From: Motilimonas sp. E26
GTDB taxonomy: Bacteria > Pseudomonadota > Gammaproteobacteria > Enterobacterales > CBDFNC01
NCBI RefSeq assembly: GCF_021278025.1
Contig: NZ_JAIBHJ010000004.1
Location: forward strand, 1 to 64,000
DNA length: 64,000 nt
Reading direction: 5' to 3'
A model generated the notes under the pieces. It saw only the letters and a program-made list of their open reading frames with translations, was not told where the DNA came from and made no database searches. Below are positions 55,844-64,000 of the stretch, in pieces. Position numbers and translations under genes: made by a program. How positions within the stretch are numbered: position 1 is the first letter of the stretch; each line of letters starts with the position of its first letter.

Positions 55844-57629
55844 GCCAGCACTGACATTTACACAGATGCAATCTCGGTTGGCAAGTATAGATAAAGCGGC
55901 ATTAAAACCACTTAGAATCTCGATATTAAGAAATATTACATTAGAATCTATCGCGATACCTCTGCAGTACTATGCCGCTCAGTCTGGTTATGATGCCCAA
56001 TTAACATGGGGTGGATTTGATACTTTATTGCAAGACGCATCAAATCCTGAACTTGTTAACGACAAAACCGATCTTATTTTGATCTACCCGCATCTTTTCA
56101 TGACATTACCTGCTATAAATGAAAAATTTTGCCAGTTAACGCCATTGCAAAGACAGCAAGAAGCGGACTTTTTCTTAGCAACCGCTCTCCAAGTATTAAC
56201 TCAACTAGCGACCACGTCGCCAACAGCGAGTATTATTTGGCATGACTTTGAATTACCAATCAATCCGAGCTACGGGCAAGCCGATACCTATTTACCCCAT
56301 GGGCAAAGCACATTTATTCATCATTTAAATATTCAGCTTCATAAACTGCTTGAAACCTTTAATTCCGCTAAATACCTATCAAGTGAACGAGTAATGCGAA
56401 GCGTTGGCACAGAGCATTTTTATGACTGGCGTTATTGGTTTGCGGCTAAAGCGCCGTACAGCAAAGAAACTTTAATTGAACTGGCAAAACAGGCCATGGG
56501 GCTGTTTCACATTCAACATCAAGCCGCAAAAAAATGCTTGGTACTTGATTGTGATAATACATTGTGGGGAGGTGTTATCGGTGAAGATGGGCTTTCAGGG
56601 ATCCAACTTTCACCACATTATCCCGGTAATACGTTTTATGCCTTTCAGGCTGCGATTGTTGAGCTATATCATCGTGGTGTGCTGATCGCGCTTTGTTCAA
56701 AAAATAATGAAGAAGATGTGTGGCAGGTTTTTGATCAACATTTACATATGTTGTTGAAAAAAGAACACATCGCCGCCGCGAAAATTAATTGGCAAGATAA
56801 GTCGACTAATTTAGCTGAAATCGCTGATGAGCTAAATATTGGTATCGATAGCTTGGTATTTCTCGATGACAGTCAATTTGAAGTTGAACAGGTTTGTCAT
56901 CAATTGCCAATGTTGACCGCCGTATGGCTAGATCCTAAATCAAGAGCTACTTATGCAAATAAATTAAATGCATCGACTTGGTTTGATACGTGGCGACAAA
57001 CCGATGAAGATAAATTACGTGGACAGATGTTGCAAACGCAAAAAAAACGTCAAGCGTTTAAACAACAGCATTCGTTGTCGGATTACCTTCAGGGATTAAA
57101 TATGTGTTTAACGGTGAAAGAGGCAAGCGAAGCGGATATTCCGCGTGTGGCACAACAAACACAAAAAACCAACCAATTTAATTTGACTACACTGCGTTAC
57201 AGTGAAGGACAGATCAGGCAATTTATCGAGAGGGAAGAAGGCTTTATCCTTACTGCCTCACTTAATGATAGGTTTGGTGAGATGGGGCTTGTTGGCTCTG
57301 TTTTGATTCGCTATATCAGCGATACCAAGGCTGAAATAGACACCTTGCTACTGTCTTGTCGTGCCTTGGGCCGTCAAGTTGAATATGCTTTCTTAAGCGA
57401 AGTGATTAAAATTTGTCGCGCTAAGGGAATAAAAAACATAACGGCACGACGCATTCAGACCGATAAAAATGCGCAGACAGCTGATTTTTATGTGAAATCT
57501 GGATTTGTATTAACATCAAGCGTCGAGGATCCCACGACCCAAGAATACGAATGCCCAGAATTTAATCCGCTCATCGCACCTTCTTTTATTTGTATTATTA
57601 ATGAGGATGAACCATGCAACAAAAACTAG
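55833..57629 (+). CDS. FkbH-like HAD protein (glyceroyl-carrier loading; module gene 3)
   Basis: This is a 598-residue FkbH-type protein. The N-terminal region (1-225) is SGNH-like. The HAD-IIIC domain follows with CLVLDCDNTLWGGVIGEDG (catalytic Asp239 and Asp241) and LVFLDDSQFEVEQV. A GNAT-like domain covers about 430-590 (ALGRQVEYAFLSEVI). In polyketide pathways FkbH-type enzymes take 1,3-bisphosphoglycerate and load a glyceroyl group onto an acyl carrier protein. The next gene encodes such a carrier and overlaps the end of this gene. This is the best clue to a glyceroyl-derived decoration. Confidence 0.9.
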   Translation: MMIEPALTFTQMQSRLASIDKAALKPLRISILRNITLESIAIPLQYYAAQSGYDAQLTWGGFDTLLQDASNPELVNDKTDLILIYPHLFMTLPAINEKFCQLTPLQRQQEADFFLATALQVLTQLATTSPTASIIWHDFELPINPSYGQADTYLPHGQSTFIHHLNIQLHKLLETFNSAKYLSSERVMRSVGTEHFYDWRYWFAAKAPYSKETLIELAKQAMGLFHIQHQAAKKCLVLDCDNTLWGGVIGEDGLSGIQLSPHYPGNTFYAFQAAIVELYHRGVLIALCSKNNEEDVWQVFDQHLHMLLKKEHIAAAKINWQDKSTNLAEIADELNIGIDSLVFLDDSQFEVEQVCHQLPMLTAVWLDPKSRATYANKLNASTWFDTWRQTDEDKLRGQMLQTQKKRQAFKQQHSLSDYLQGLNMCLTVKEASEADIPRVAQQTQKTNQFNLTTLRYSEGQIRQFIEREEGFILTASLNDRFGEMGLVGSVLIRYISDTKAEIDTLLLSCRALGRQVEYAFLSEVIKICRAKGIKNITARRIQTDKNAQTADFYVKSGFVLTSSVEDPTTQEYECPEFNPLIAPSFICIINEDEPCNKN

Positions 57630-57829
57630 TCGATATTCTGAGCCAAACACTAAACGTGTCACCTGAACTGATTACGCTAGCGTCAGATTCAACGAACATT
57701 GAGAGCTGGGATTCTCTTGCGCACATGAACTTGATATTTGCCATTGAAGACAGTTTTGACATCCGCTTTACCGATGAGCAATTAACTAATTCGATGAGTG
57801 TTAAGCAGTTACTCGAGATTATTAGCTAG
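57614..57829 (+). CDS. Acyl carrier protein (module gene 4)
   Basis: This is a 71-residue stand-alone acyl carrier protein. The attachment site for 4-phosphopantetheine is Ser34 in SWDSLAHMNLIFAIEDSF. The acidic helical character fits. It overlaps the FkbH-like gene by 16 bases and is followed one base later by the AAC(3)-like gene. It is a specialised carrier, not the fatty-acid ACP. Confidence 0.93.
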   Translation: MQQKLVDILSQTLNVSPELITLASDSTNIESWDSLAHMNLIFAIEDSFDIRFTDEQLTNSMSVKQLLEIIS

Positions 57830-57830
57830 G

Positions 57831-58652
57831 ATGGGTAGTTACGTTGACGGAAAGCGTTATCACTATACTCAAGATGACATTGTTACGGCCTTAAGAGAGG
57901 CTGGAGTTGTCGAAGGGGATTTAGTGTTTAGCCATATTGCTTTGTTGCCTTTGGGGTTGTTAAAAGAAATGCAAGAGGGGCAGTCACTGGTTAATGTGTT
58001 TGTTGAAGCAATAAAAACAGTGTTAGGGCCTAAAGGGAGCTTTATTACGCCAACCTTTAGTTATAGTTTTTGTCATTCAGCTCCGTTTGATAATCGCTCT
58101 ACACCTTCTGCTGTTGGCGCCTTTAGCGAGGTGTTTCGCGGCTTACCGGGCGTTTCTCGCTCTAATGACCCCCTTTTTTCTGTTGCTGGTTTTGGTCCAC
58201 ATGCTTTATCGTTATTTAGCAATTTGCCTAATACCAGTTTTGGCAAAGATAGTTTTTTTGAACGCCTACTGTCAACGCCTTGTAAAATTTGTAATATCGG
58301 ACTCGATTTACGCTACTTAACCTCTATCCACTCCCTTGAAAAAAAACTGAATGTGCCTTATCGCTTTGATAAAGCCTTTACTGGTGAGCTCAATGGTCAC
58401 AGCTCAACTTGGCAATATTATGTTCGTTTATTGTGCGAAAATAGTGAGGCGGATTGTTTACCATTACAACACCTTGGTGAGCATGCTGGCTTAGTTAAGC
58501 AAGTCGCTCTGGGTCGAGGGTCGTTATTTGCGGTTGAGCTTCAGCCGTATATAGAGCTCGCTCTAAGGCAACTAAAGTTGAATCCTTGGTTTTTAGCTAA
58601 AGGCCCTGAATTAACAGAACAGCAATTAGCAGAAATTAAGGAGCAATCGTGA
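57831..58652 (+). CDS. AAC(3)-like acyltransferase (module gene 5)
   Basis: This is a 273-residue protein of the aminoglycoside 3-N-acetyltransferase fold (GVVEGDLVFSHIALLPLG, GPKGSFITPTFSYSFCHS, RSNDPLFSVAGFGPHA, with the conserved His-Asp-like catalytic pocket). The setting argues for transfer of an acyl group from the neighbouring carrier protein to an amino sugar rather than antibiotic resistance. I chose the ATG one base after the carrier-protein stop; an upstream frame would overlap that gene. Confidence 0.85.
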   Translation: MGSYVDGKRYHYTQDDIVTALREAGVVEGDLVFSHIALLPLGLLKEMQEGQSLVNVFVEAIKTVLGPKGSFITPTFSYSFCHSAPFDNRSTPSAVGAFSEVFRGLPGVSRSNDPLFSVAGFGPHALSLFSNLPNTSFGKDSFFERLLSTPCKICNIGLDLRYLTSIHSLEKKLNVPYRFDKAFTGELNGHSSTWQYYVRLLCENSEADCLPLQHLGEHAGLVKQVALGRGSLFAVELQPYIELALRQLKLNPWFLAKGPELTEQQLAEIKEQS

Positions 58653-59947
58653 GTGAGGAATTAATAACGAAGGGCGCTGAAATGCACCGGCTGGCGTCTC
58701 AGCTTTACCCCATTTGTCGAAGTTTAACAGGCAATGGTGTGAGACAAACACTGGCTATTTTACAGCAGCAAGGTCTGGATATTTCAGTTCATGAAGTTGC
58801 TTCAGGTACGCCCGCGTTTGACTGGTACATCCCAGAGGAGTGGAATGTCGATGAAGCTTATATAGAGGATAGTAAAGGCAATAGAATAGTTGATTTCACT
58901 ACTCATAACCTTCATTTGTTGGGGTATTCTGAGCCTGTGAACAGGACTATCTCGCTTGCTGAGTTGCAACCCCATCTATATTCACTGCCTGAACAGCCCG
59001 ATGCCATTCCTTATGTGACTTCCTATTATCACAGGCGCTGGGGGTTTTGTTTAACGCATAGGCAGCGTGAAACGCTAGATGAGGGGCAATATCGTGTTGT
59101 GATTAAAAGCCAGCTAAAGCCGGGCAGCATGACCTATGGTGAGCTTATTATTCCGGGTGAGAGCCCAGATGAAATTCTTATTTCTACCTATGTTTGCCAT
59201 CCTTCAATGGCGAATAATGAGTTATCTGGACCGGTAGTGACCACTTTTTTGGCAAAATGGTTAAACCAGTTACCTTCGCGGCGTTACACTTATCGCATCG
59301 TTTTTCTGCCAGAAACCATCGGCTCGATTTATTACATATCTCAGCATTTAGCATCGTTGAAAAAAAATGTTAAGGCTGGTTTTGTGGTGACGTGTATTGG
59401 CGATGAACGTACTTATTCTTACTTACCATCAAGACAGGAAAATACCTTAGCTGATCGCGTAGCTAAACACGTATTAAAGCATTTAGACAGTGAAGTAGAT
59501 TATTATAGCTATTTAGACCGAGGTAGCGATGAGCGGCAATATTGTTCACCAGGTGTTGACTTGCCTGTTTGCTCGGTAATGCGTTCAAAATATGGCACTT
59601 ATCCTGAGTATCATACATCCCTTGATGATTTGAACTTAGTGACGTCTGATGGTCTACTTGGTGGTTTTAACGTGTTGAAATCTTGTCTTTTGTTACTTGA
59701 GCATAACACCAGGTATCAAGCCAGTGTTTGTTGTGAGCCACAGCTAGGTAGGCGCGGACTATATCCTACTATTAGTAGCAAAGATTCAGCTAATCATGTT
59801 CAAGATATGATGAATTTACTGGCCTATGCTGATGGCTCACTTGATTTAATTGGTATCGGCGACAAAATAAATGCGTATGCTGGTAATTTACTGCCCATTG
59901 TTGAAAAACTTGTTTATGAAGGCCTCTTATTAAAAGAGTCTAGTTAA
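58649..59947 (+). CDS. DUF4910 (M28-like aminopeptidase-fold) protein (module gene 6)
   Basis: This is a 432-residue cytoplasmic protein with an M28-peptidase-like zinc fold. Visible are ISTYVCHPSMANNELSG (metal site 1), FLPETIGSIYYI (catalytic Glu), GDERTYSYLPS, and YHTSLDDLNLV (C-terminal His ligand). DUF2172/DUF4910 proteins recur in polysaccharide and flagellin-glycan loci. A Campylobacter homologue (Cj1295 in my memory) was linked to the di-O-methylglyceric modification. A de-acylase or acyl-transfer role is inferred. It overlaps the AAC(3)-like gene and converges on pseI. Confidence 0.88.
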   Translation: MSEELITKGAEMHRLASQLYPICRSLTGNGVRQTLAILQQQGLDISVHEVASGTPAFDWYIPEEWNVDEAYIEDSKGNRIVDFTTHNLHLLGYSEPVNRTISLAELQPHLYSLPEQPDAIPYVTSYYHRRWGFCLTHRQRETLDEGQYRVVIKSQLKPGSMTYGELIIPGESPDEILISTYVCHPSMANNELSGPVVTTFLAKWLNQLPSRRYTYRIVFLPETIGSIYYISQHLASLKKNVKAGFVVTCIGDERTYSYLPSRQENTLADRVAKHVLKHLDSEVDYYSYLDRGSDERQYCSPGVDLPVCSVMRSKYGTYPEYHTSLDDLNLVTSDGLLGGFNVLKSCLLLLEHNTRYQASVCCEPQLGRRGLYPTISSKDSANHVQDMMNLLAYADGSLDLIGIGDKINAYAGNLLPIVEKLVYEGLLLKESS

Positions 59948-61011
59948 CGTGACGATAAGGATTTTGTGATCTTATCCCAACTTATCGCCTGACCTTTTTC
60001 GAGAGATACTTGTGCCTTTAGGCCTAATACCTCGGGGTAATGCTTAGGGGCTAAGCCATAGCCGGGCCGAATTCGCTTGATGTTATCTACCGTTAATACT
60101 TCGCCTGCTTTAATGTCTTTCACCGCATATATTGAACGGCGAAACGGTAAGTTACCTAATTCAGCAGGCTTTCTCTCATAATTTACTGTGCCTGTGGCAG
60201 AATGCACTTCTTTGATTAATTGGCACAACTCGGCCAGCTCGGTAGGCTCGAGTGAAAATGCGGCATCTGGGCCACCATCACTGCGTTTAAGGGTAAAGTG
60301 CTTTTCAATCACCGCAGCCCCCAGTGCTGTAGCGGCTACAGCAGCACTATGGCTTAAACTATGATCGCTCAACCCCGAATGGCAATTAAAGCGATGATGC
60401 AAATCTGTCAGTGTAACTACGTTTGACTGAGCAACAGGGGTAGGATAGCCACTAATACAATGCAATAGACAAAAATCTTGATGCCCCATTTTAGTTAAAA
60501 ATTGATGGAGTTCGGTGATTTCATCTAGATCAGCAAGGCCTGTCGAAATGATCATCGGCTTTCCAGTTTTTGCTACATACTCAATAAGAGGAAAGTCTAG
60601 CGCTTCAAAAGACGCGATTTTATACGCTGGTGCGCCTAGCCTTTCAAGCAAATCAACGGCTGTTTCATCAAATGGGGAGCTAAATAAAGTGATCCCAACC
60701 TCACGGGCTTTTTTAAATAGTGCTTGATGCCATTCCCAAGGGGTATGCGCTTGCTGGTAGAGCTCATAGAGGGAATAACCATCCCATAAGCCACCCTTAA
60801 TTTTAAATTCGGCTTGATTGGCATCTATGGTCATTGTATCAGCGGTATAAGTTTGGATTTTCACGGCATCGGCACCGACCTGTTTAGCCAGTTCAATTAG
60901 CCGAAACGCGTTGTTAATGTCGCCATTATGATTAGCTGAAATTTCTGCAATCATATAAGGCAATAAACCATTGGCGATAGCTCGGCCATTAATTTTCATA
61001 GGGCTAGGCAT
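59944..61011 (-). CDS. pseI: Pseudaminic acid synthase
   Basis: This 355-residue enzyme condenses a 2,4-diacetamido-trideoxy hexose with phosphoenolpyruvate to make pseudaminic acid. The NeuB domain (about 15-280; YMIAEISANHNGDINNAF, DAVKIQTYTADTMT, GLWDGYSLYELYQQAHTPWEW) matches the PseI subtype better than sialic acid synthase NeuB. A C-terminal SAF domain (about 290-350; RRSIYAVKDIKAGEVLT) completes it. Its start overlaps the stop of the PseG-PseH gene. The gene converges on DUF4910. Confidence 0.93.
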   Translation of the reverse strand: MPSPMKINGRAIANGLLPYMIAEISANHNGDINNAFRLIELAKQVGADAVKIQTYTADTMTIDANQAEFKIKGGLWDGYSLYELYQQAHTPWEWHQALFKKAREVGITLFSSPFDETAVDLLERLGAPAYKIASFEALDFPLIEYVAKTGKPMIISTGLADLDEITELHQFLTKMGHQDFCLLHCISGYPTPVAQSNVVTLTDLHHRFNCHSGLSDHSLSHSAAVAATALGAAVIEKHFTLKRSDGGPDAAFSLEPTELAELCQLIKEVHSATGTVNYERKPAELGNLPFRRSIYAVKDIKAGEVLTVDNIKRIRPGYGLAPKHYPEVLGLKAQVSLEKGQAISWDKITKSLSSR

Positions 61012-62491
61012 TTAGCTTGTCTCCGGAATAGCGGTATTGGTCTGATGAAATAGGGTAAAAACCAGCCTGCAAAAATAGTTTTATCGAGGCTTTATTCATA
61101 GGGGATATCTCGGCGGTCATTACTACGGGATGTTTGCACTGCAACTCTGTGAGCGCTCGGCTAGCAATGCCTATGCCGTGAAAAGCCTGCGCAATCAAAA
61201 TAGAGACTTCCCAGTCTTCGACTTGCGGTGTTAATCGGATCAATCCACAAGGCAAACCATTCCATTGGATAATGTAGTTATGATCATCGTTGTGCATCAT
61301 TTTTTGAAACCAGCGATGATGCTCTGGCCATGTTGGGGGCGTTGGCGTACGAGCAAATTGACGAATATTCGGCGCTTGCTGCCATTGAAAAATTTGGGCT
61401 TCATCGCTAGCAAGAAAAGTTCGCAATTTTACCTCTAATGGGCTGCTCTTAAACAATGTGGTGACTAGGCGTTGGCAGCCTTGACCGCTGATCATATTAA
61501 AACCAGCCTGACTCATGGCCTTTGCTATGTCAGGTTGGCTCGTCAGCGTTAATTGTTGAGCTAACTGCTGTGGTGAGATATCAGCGTCAACCAGTTGGCA
61601 TAAACCTGCCTTATGCATCGACTGACTGATAAATACTTGATTATCAGCGCTCACAAAAGACAAACAGGGCAGTCCCAGACAGGCGCGCTCCCAGCTACTG
61701 GTTCCGCATGCACCGATTGCGAAGTCGGCATTCAGCATTAAGCTTGCCATATTGGTGGCATCTTTAATTAATATGATGTTGCGATTATGTTGCTGCGCAA
61801 TGGCCAATTCTACATGATTTAAATAGGGCGCAGACTTTGAGAGAACAATCGTAACTTTGGGATAGATCTCTGTAGATAAATAGGCCAAACCGTCGATCAC
61901 TAATTGTGTGAGGTTTAGTGGATCGGTTGCGCCAATGGAAACGAGCAGCTCACGATGAGCAAAGTGTCGCCTTTTAGCCTCTGCTGCAGCACGCTGTTCA
62001 ATGAAGGCTGCATTTAGTAAAGTGTAATCAACGCCGAGCGCCAGTTTACACTCAGCTGGTAGGTGTTTGTAATCCGTATCTTGACGGCCTAGGCTTTGAT
62101 CTAATAAGAGATCGGCATAAGGTGCTGGGCGGCAAAGGTCGTCGATAACCATCAATTTTGTGTGTGCTAGGCCACCACCTTGCTTAATCGTGTGTTGCCA
62201 CTCAGAGTTGAGGTGATAGTGATCCACTATGAGCCAGCTGGGTGTTAGCGTTGTGAGGATCTCAAGAGTGGCTTGAGCATCTCCCGTTTCATCTGAGTTA
62301 GATTGAGCGGTTAGGTAATACAATCGATAGCCTTGAGACTCAATTTTGTCGGGTTGAAATCCAGACATTTCTCTACAGATGAAAATGCACTCAACACCGC
62401 ACTGAGCAAGGCTGTTTGCCAAAGTTAAACAACGCATTAAATGGCCAAAACCCAGTTGGCTACTGGCATCGACTCGAAACACAACTTTCAT
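61004..62491 (-). CDS. PseG-PseH fusion: UDP-sugar hydrolase and N-acetyltransferase
   Basis: This is a 495-residue two-domain protein. Residues 1-347 are PseG, which removes UDP from UDP-2,4-diacetamido-2,4,6-trideoxy-L-altrose (RVDASSQLGFGHLMRCLTLA with catalytic His17, and IGACGTSSWERACLGLP). Residues about 352-490 are a GNAT domain that looks like PseH (GIGIASRALTEL, MNKASIKLFLQAGFY). In Campylobacter and Helicobacter these are separate genes. The fusion puts two non-consecutive pathway steps in one chain. It overlaps the aminotransferase stop by one base (TAATG). Confidence 0.9.
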   Translation of the reverse strand: MKVVFRVDASSQLGFGHLMRCLTLANSLAQCGVECIFICREMSGFQPDKIESQGYRLYYLTAQSNSDETGDAQATLEILTTLTPSWLIVDHYHLNSEWQHTIKQGGGLAHTKLMVIDDLCRPAPYADLLLDQSLGRQDTDYKHLPAECKLALGVDYTLLNAAFIEQRAAAEAKRRHFAHRELLVSIGATDPLNLTQLVIDGLAYLSTEIYPKVTIVLSKSAPYLNHVELAIAQQHNRNIILIKDATNMASLMLNADFAIGACGTSSWERACLGLPCLSFVSADNQVFISQSMHKAGLCQLVDADISPQQLAQQLTLTSQPDIAKAMSQAGFNMISGQGCQRLVTTLFKSSPLEVKLRTFLASDEAQIFQWQQAPNIRQFARTPTPPTWPEHHRWFQKMMHNDDHNYIIQWNGLPCGLIRLTPQVEDWEVSILIAQAFHGIGIASRALTELQCKHPVVMTAEISPMNKASIKLFLQAGFYPISSDQYRYSGDKLNA

Positions 62492-63765
62492 TAACGCACC
62501 TTAAAGACAGGCTCTATAACCGCCCCTTTCAATATTGTTCTAAGCGTGCCTTGTTGCCAGTGATGTTCGATAAAAGGCACTATTTCCTGGTATGCACTGA
62601 TTAATCGCGTGATATCGTGGTGTTGATGAGCGTAGCTAATATTGTGCGTGCCGAGAGTGAGCATACCGCGCTGATACATTTCTTGCAAAAAGACGCTTTT
62701 AATTAATTGTTCGCTATCATGGCTGAGGCTTAAAATGCTCCAGCTTGGATGCCCGACTAGCTTAAAGAGTTCACTTTTAGCAAGCAGCGACGCGAGGCCC
62801 TGTTGCAGGCTTGTTCCCAACTGATTGATGTGCTCTGGCACTTGGCAACGGATCATCTTCTCGATACTGGCTTTTGCTGCAGCCAGAGATAACGCTTCAC
62901 CACCGAATGTACCGGAGAAGAAAATATCTTCCATTAACATCATAATTTCTTTTTTACCAACAATCGCTGAAAGTGGGTAACCATTAGCCATGCCTTTTCC
63001 AAAGGTGGCTAGATCGGGCGTCACGCCGAACAAATGTTGCGCACCTTTTAAATCAAAACGAAAGCCAGTGATGATTTCATCGAAAATCAGTAAGCATTGA
63101 TGTTGCTCACATAGTGCCTTAACGCCCGCTAAATAACCCGGCTCAGGTTCAACTACATTCATTGGCTCCATGATCACGGCTGCAAATTCATGCTGGCTTA
63201 ATAGTGTGTTAAGTGCACTAAGATCGTTAAACGGAAAAGGATGAGTAAGGGCTTGAGTTGATTTTGGTACGCCTAAATTTCGACTGGTAGCCCCTATATA
63301 CCAATCTTGCCAGCCATGATAACCACATACGGCAATATGTTCTTTATTGGTAAAAGCACGTGCTAAGCGAATGGCGGCGGCGGTGACATCGCTGCCATTT
63401 TTACCGAATCGAACCATTTCAGCACAAGGGATCAAGTCGACGAGTAACTGAGCAACTTCGAATTCAAGTCTATGGGGCAGGGAGAAGCTAACCCCTTTAC
63501 TAATTTGTGCAATCACGGCACGGTCGACGTCGGGATCTTGATAACCTAAGCTGACACATAATAAACCGTTGATAAAATCAGTATATTGATTGTTATCGAT
63601 ATCCCATACTTGGCAGCCTTCGCCTCGCTCTAAAAATAATGGCGCTACGCCATAAGGTAAGCTCAATCGGCTTTTACTAAATGTCTGAGATGCAAGAGGG
63701 ATTAACGTCTTAGCTTGTTGATAAAAGTCACTGCTGGTTTGATATCTCGGATCTATTTGTGACAT
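62491..63765 (-). CDS. Class III aminotransferase (glutamate-1-semialdehyde aminomutase-like)
   Basis: This is a 424-residue pyridoxal-phosphate enzyme. The fold-type I class III motifs are LLIFDEIITGFRFD and the Schiff-base lysine in DLATFGKGMANGYPL (Lys257). The N-terminal GVAPLFLERGEGCQVWDIDN is also typical. It is not a haem-biosynthesis HemL in this setting; its neighbours are nonulosonate genes. It may aminate a nucleotide sugar or a sugar side chain. The usual PseC is a DegT-type (class V-like) enzyme, so this one likely does something additional. It overlaps the next gene by 13 bases. Confidence 0.85.
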   Translation of the reverse strand: MSQIDPRYQTSSDFYQQAKTLIPLASQTFSKSRLSLPYGVAPLFLERGEGCQVWDIDNNQYTDFINGLLCVSLGYQDPDVDRAVIAQISKGVSFSLPHRLEFEVAQLLVDLIPCAEMVRFGKNGSDVTAAAIRLARAFTNKEHIAVCGYHGWQDWYIGATSRNLGVPKSTQALTHPFPFNDLSALNTLLSQHEFAAVIMEPMNVVEPEPGYLAGVKALCEQHQCLLIFDEIITGFRFDLKGAQHLFGVTPDLATFGKGMANGYPLSAIVGKKEIMMLMEDIFFSGTFGGEALSLAAAKASIEKMIRCQVPEHINQLGTSLQQGLASLLAKSELFKLVGHPSWSILSLSHDSEQLIKSVFLQEMYQRGMLTLGTHNISYAHQHHDITRLISAYQEIVPFIEHHWQQGTLRTILKGAVIEPVFKVR

Positions 63766-64000
63766 ACAGAAATCGCCTCATTGCGTTGATAGTGAGCGTT
63801 AATACCGCTTTGTTTAGGGTGTGCGTTTAACCAATCAATTATTTCTTGGTAAGTAAAATCTTTACCTTGTTCTGACATGCTTTGGTATATCTGCGACACT
63901 AACTCAAAATCATCTTGATTATCGACCGTTACTCGGAAATGGGATGTATCAGGTGAGGTGGTCAGGTTTGCTTGCACAAATGCATCCGGCGACTTCGCCA
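63753..64000 (-). CDS. SpsF-like cytidylyltransferase, C-terminal end (cut by window)
   Basis: About 82 codons remain. The frame is open through the window edge, beginning AKSPDAFVQANLTTSPDTSH, and a GTG at 63977 is only an internal codon. HFRVTVDNQDDFELVSQIYQSM and the closing IDWLNAHPKQSGINAHY are the C-terminal signature of SpsF/CMP-KDO-synthetase-like cytidylyltransferases, which activate nonulosonic acids as CMP-sugars. The catalytic N-terminus lies outside the window. It is the first gene seen of the unit with the aminotransferase, PseG-PseH and PseI. Confidence 0.8.
   Translation of the reverse strand, partial: AKSPDAFVQANLTTSPDTSHFRVTVDNQDDFELVSQIYQSMSEQGKDFTYQEIIDWLNAHPKQSGINAHYQRNEAISVCHK

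Noticed and set aside
57831-58652. Aminoglycoside resistance gene
   Set aside because: The fold fits, but its place inside a carrier-protein and sugar-decoration unit makes a biosynthetic acyltransferase more likely.
62491-63765. hemL (glutamate-1-semialdehyde aminomutase of haem synthesis)
   Set aside because: Family resemblance only; the overlapping neighbours are nonulosonate genes.

Overview
The window looks like a chromosomal segment of a marine gammaproteobacterium of the order Alteromonadales (Colwellia, Thalassotalea, Pseudoalteromonas or Shewanella-like). I infer this from gene content, not from a database search: a polar-type flagellar system with flgO, flgP and flgT, two short tandem flagellins, a tadA-mltF-purL neighbourhood, a DUF3149 micro-protein, a UPF0319/DUF2057 protein and a moderate, AT-leaning base composition.

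Layout. (1) 1-4250 is a graveyard of insertion sequences. Remnants of IS3, IS110 and IS1634 family elements surround one intact, AT-rich GT4 glycosyltransferase, which lies between two nearly identical copies of about 462 bp of an IS3-type element. (2) 4281-24029 is ordinary chromosome: a chemoreceptor, tadA, mltF, purL, a GGDEF/EAL protein with degenerate active sites, cardiolipin synthase, the cobT-cobS-cobC cobalamin genes, a DUF3149 micro-protein, a TraB/GumN protein, a short-chain dehydrogenase, a porin and a DUF2057 protein. (3) 24275-46666 is a flagellar cluster: flgP-flgO (minus), flgT, tRNA-Arg(CCT), flgA-flgM-flgN (minus), cheV-cheR, flgBCDE, flgFGHIJ, flgKL, two flagellins, flaG, fliD, fliS and a fliT-like gene. 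(4) 46674-64000 is a flagellin-glycosylation island. It holds two Maf-type (DUF115/MptE-like) proteins, a nonulosonic (pseudaminic-type) acid pathway (cytidylyltransferase end, class III aminotransferase, PseG-PseH fusion, PseI) and a six-gene acyl-decoration module (methyltransferase, VOC protein, FkbH-like, acyl carrier protein, AAC(3)-like acyltransferase, DUF4910).

How it works together. Transcriptional layering of the flagellar genes can be read from the DNA. Sigma-54 type -24/-12 sites (GG-N10-GC) precede flgT, cheV, flgB, flgF, flgK and the first flagellin. Sigma-28 type sites precede flgM, flgO and the second flagellin. The Maf gene follows fliT by only a few bases, so glycosylation appears transcriptionally coupled to filament assembly. 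A candidate sigma-54 site also lies before the acyl-decoration module.

The most interesting system is this module. Its gene set parallels what I recall of the Campylobacter jejuni Cj1295-Cj1304 region, which is linked to a di-O-methylglyceric acid derivative of pseudaminic acid on flagellin. I infer that this bacterium decorates its flagellin sugar with a glyceroyl-like, possibly O-methylated, acyl group. No CRISPR array, rRNA or prophage was seen.
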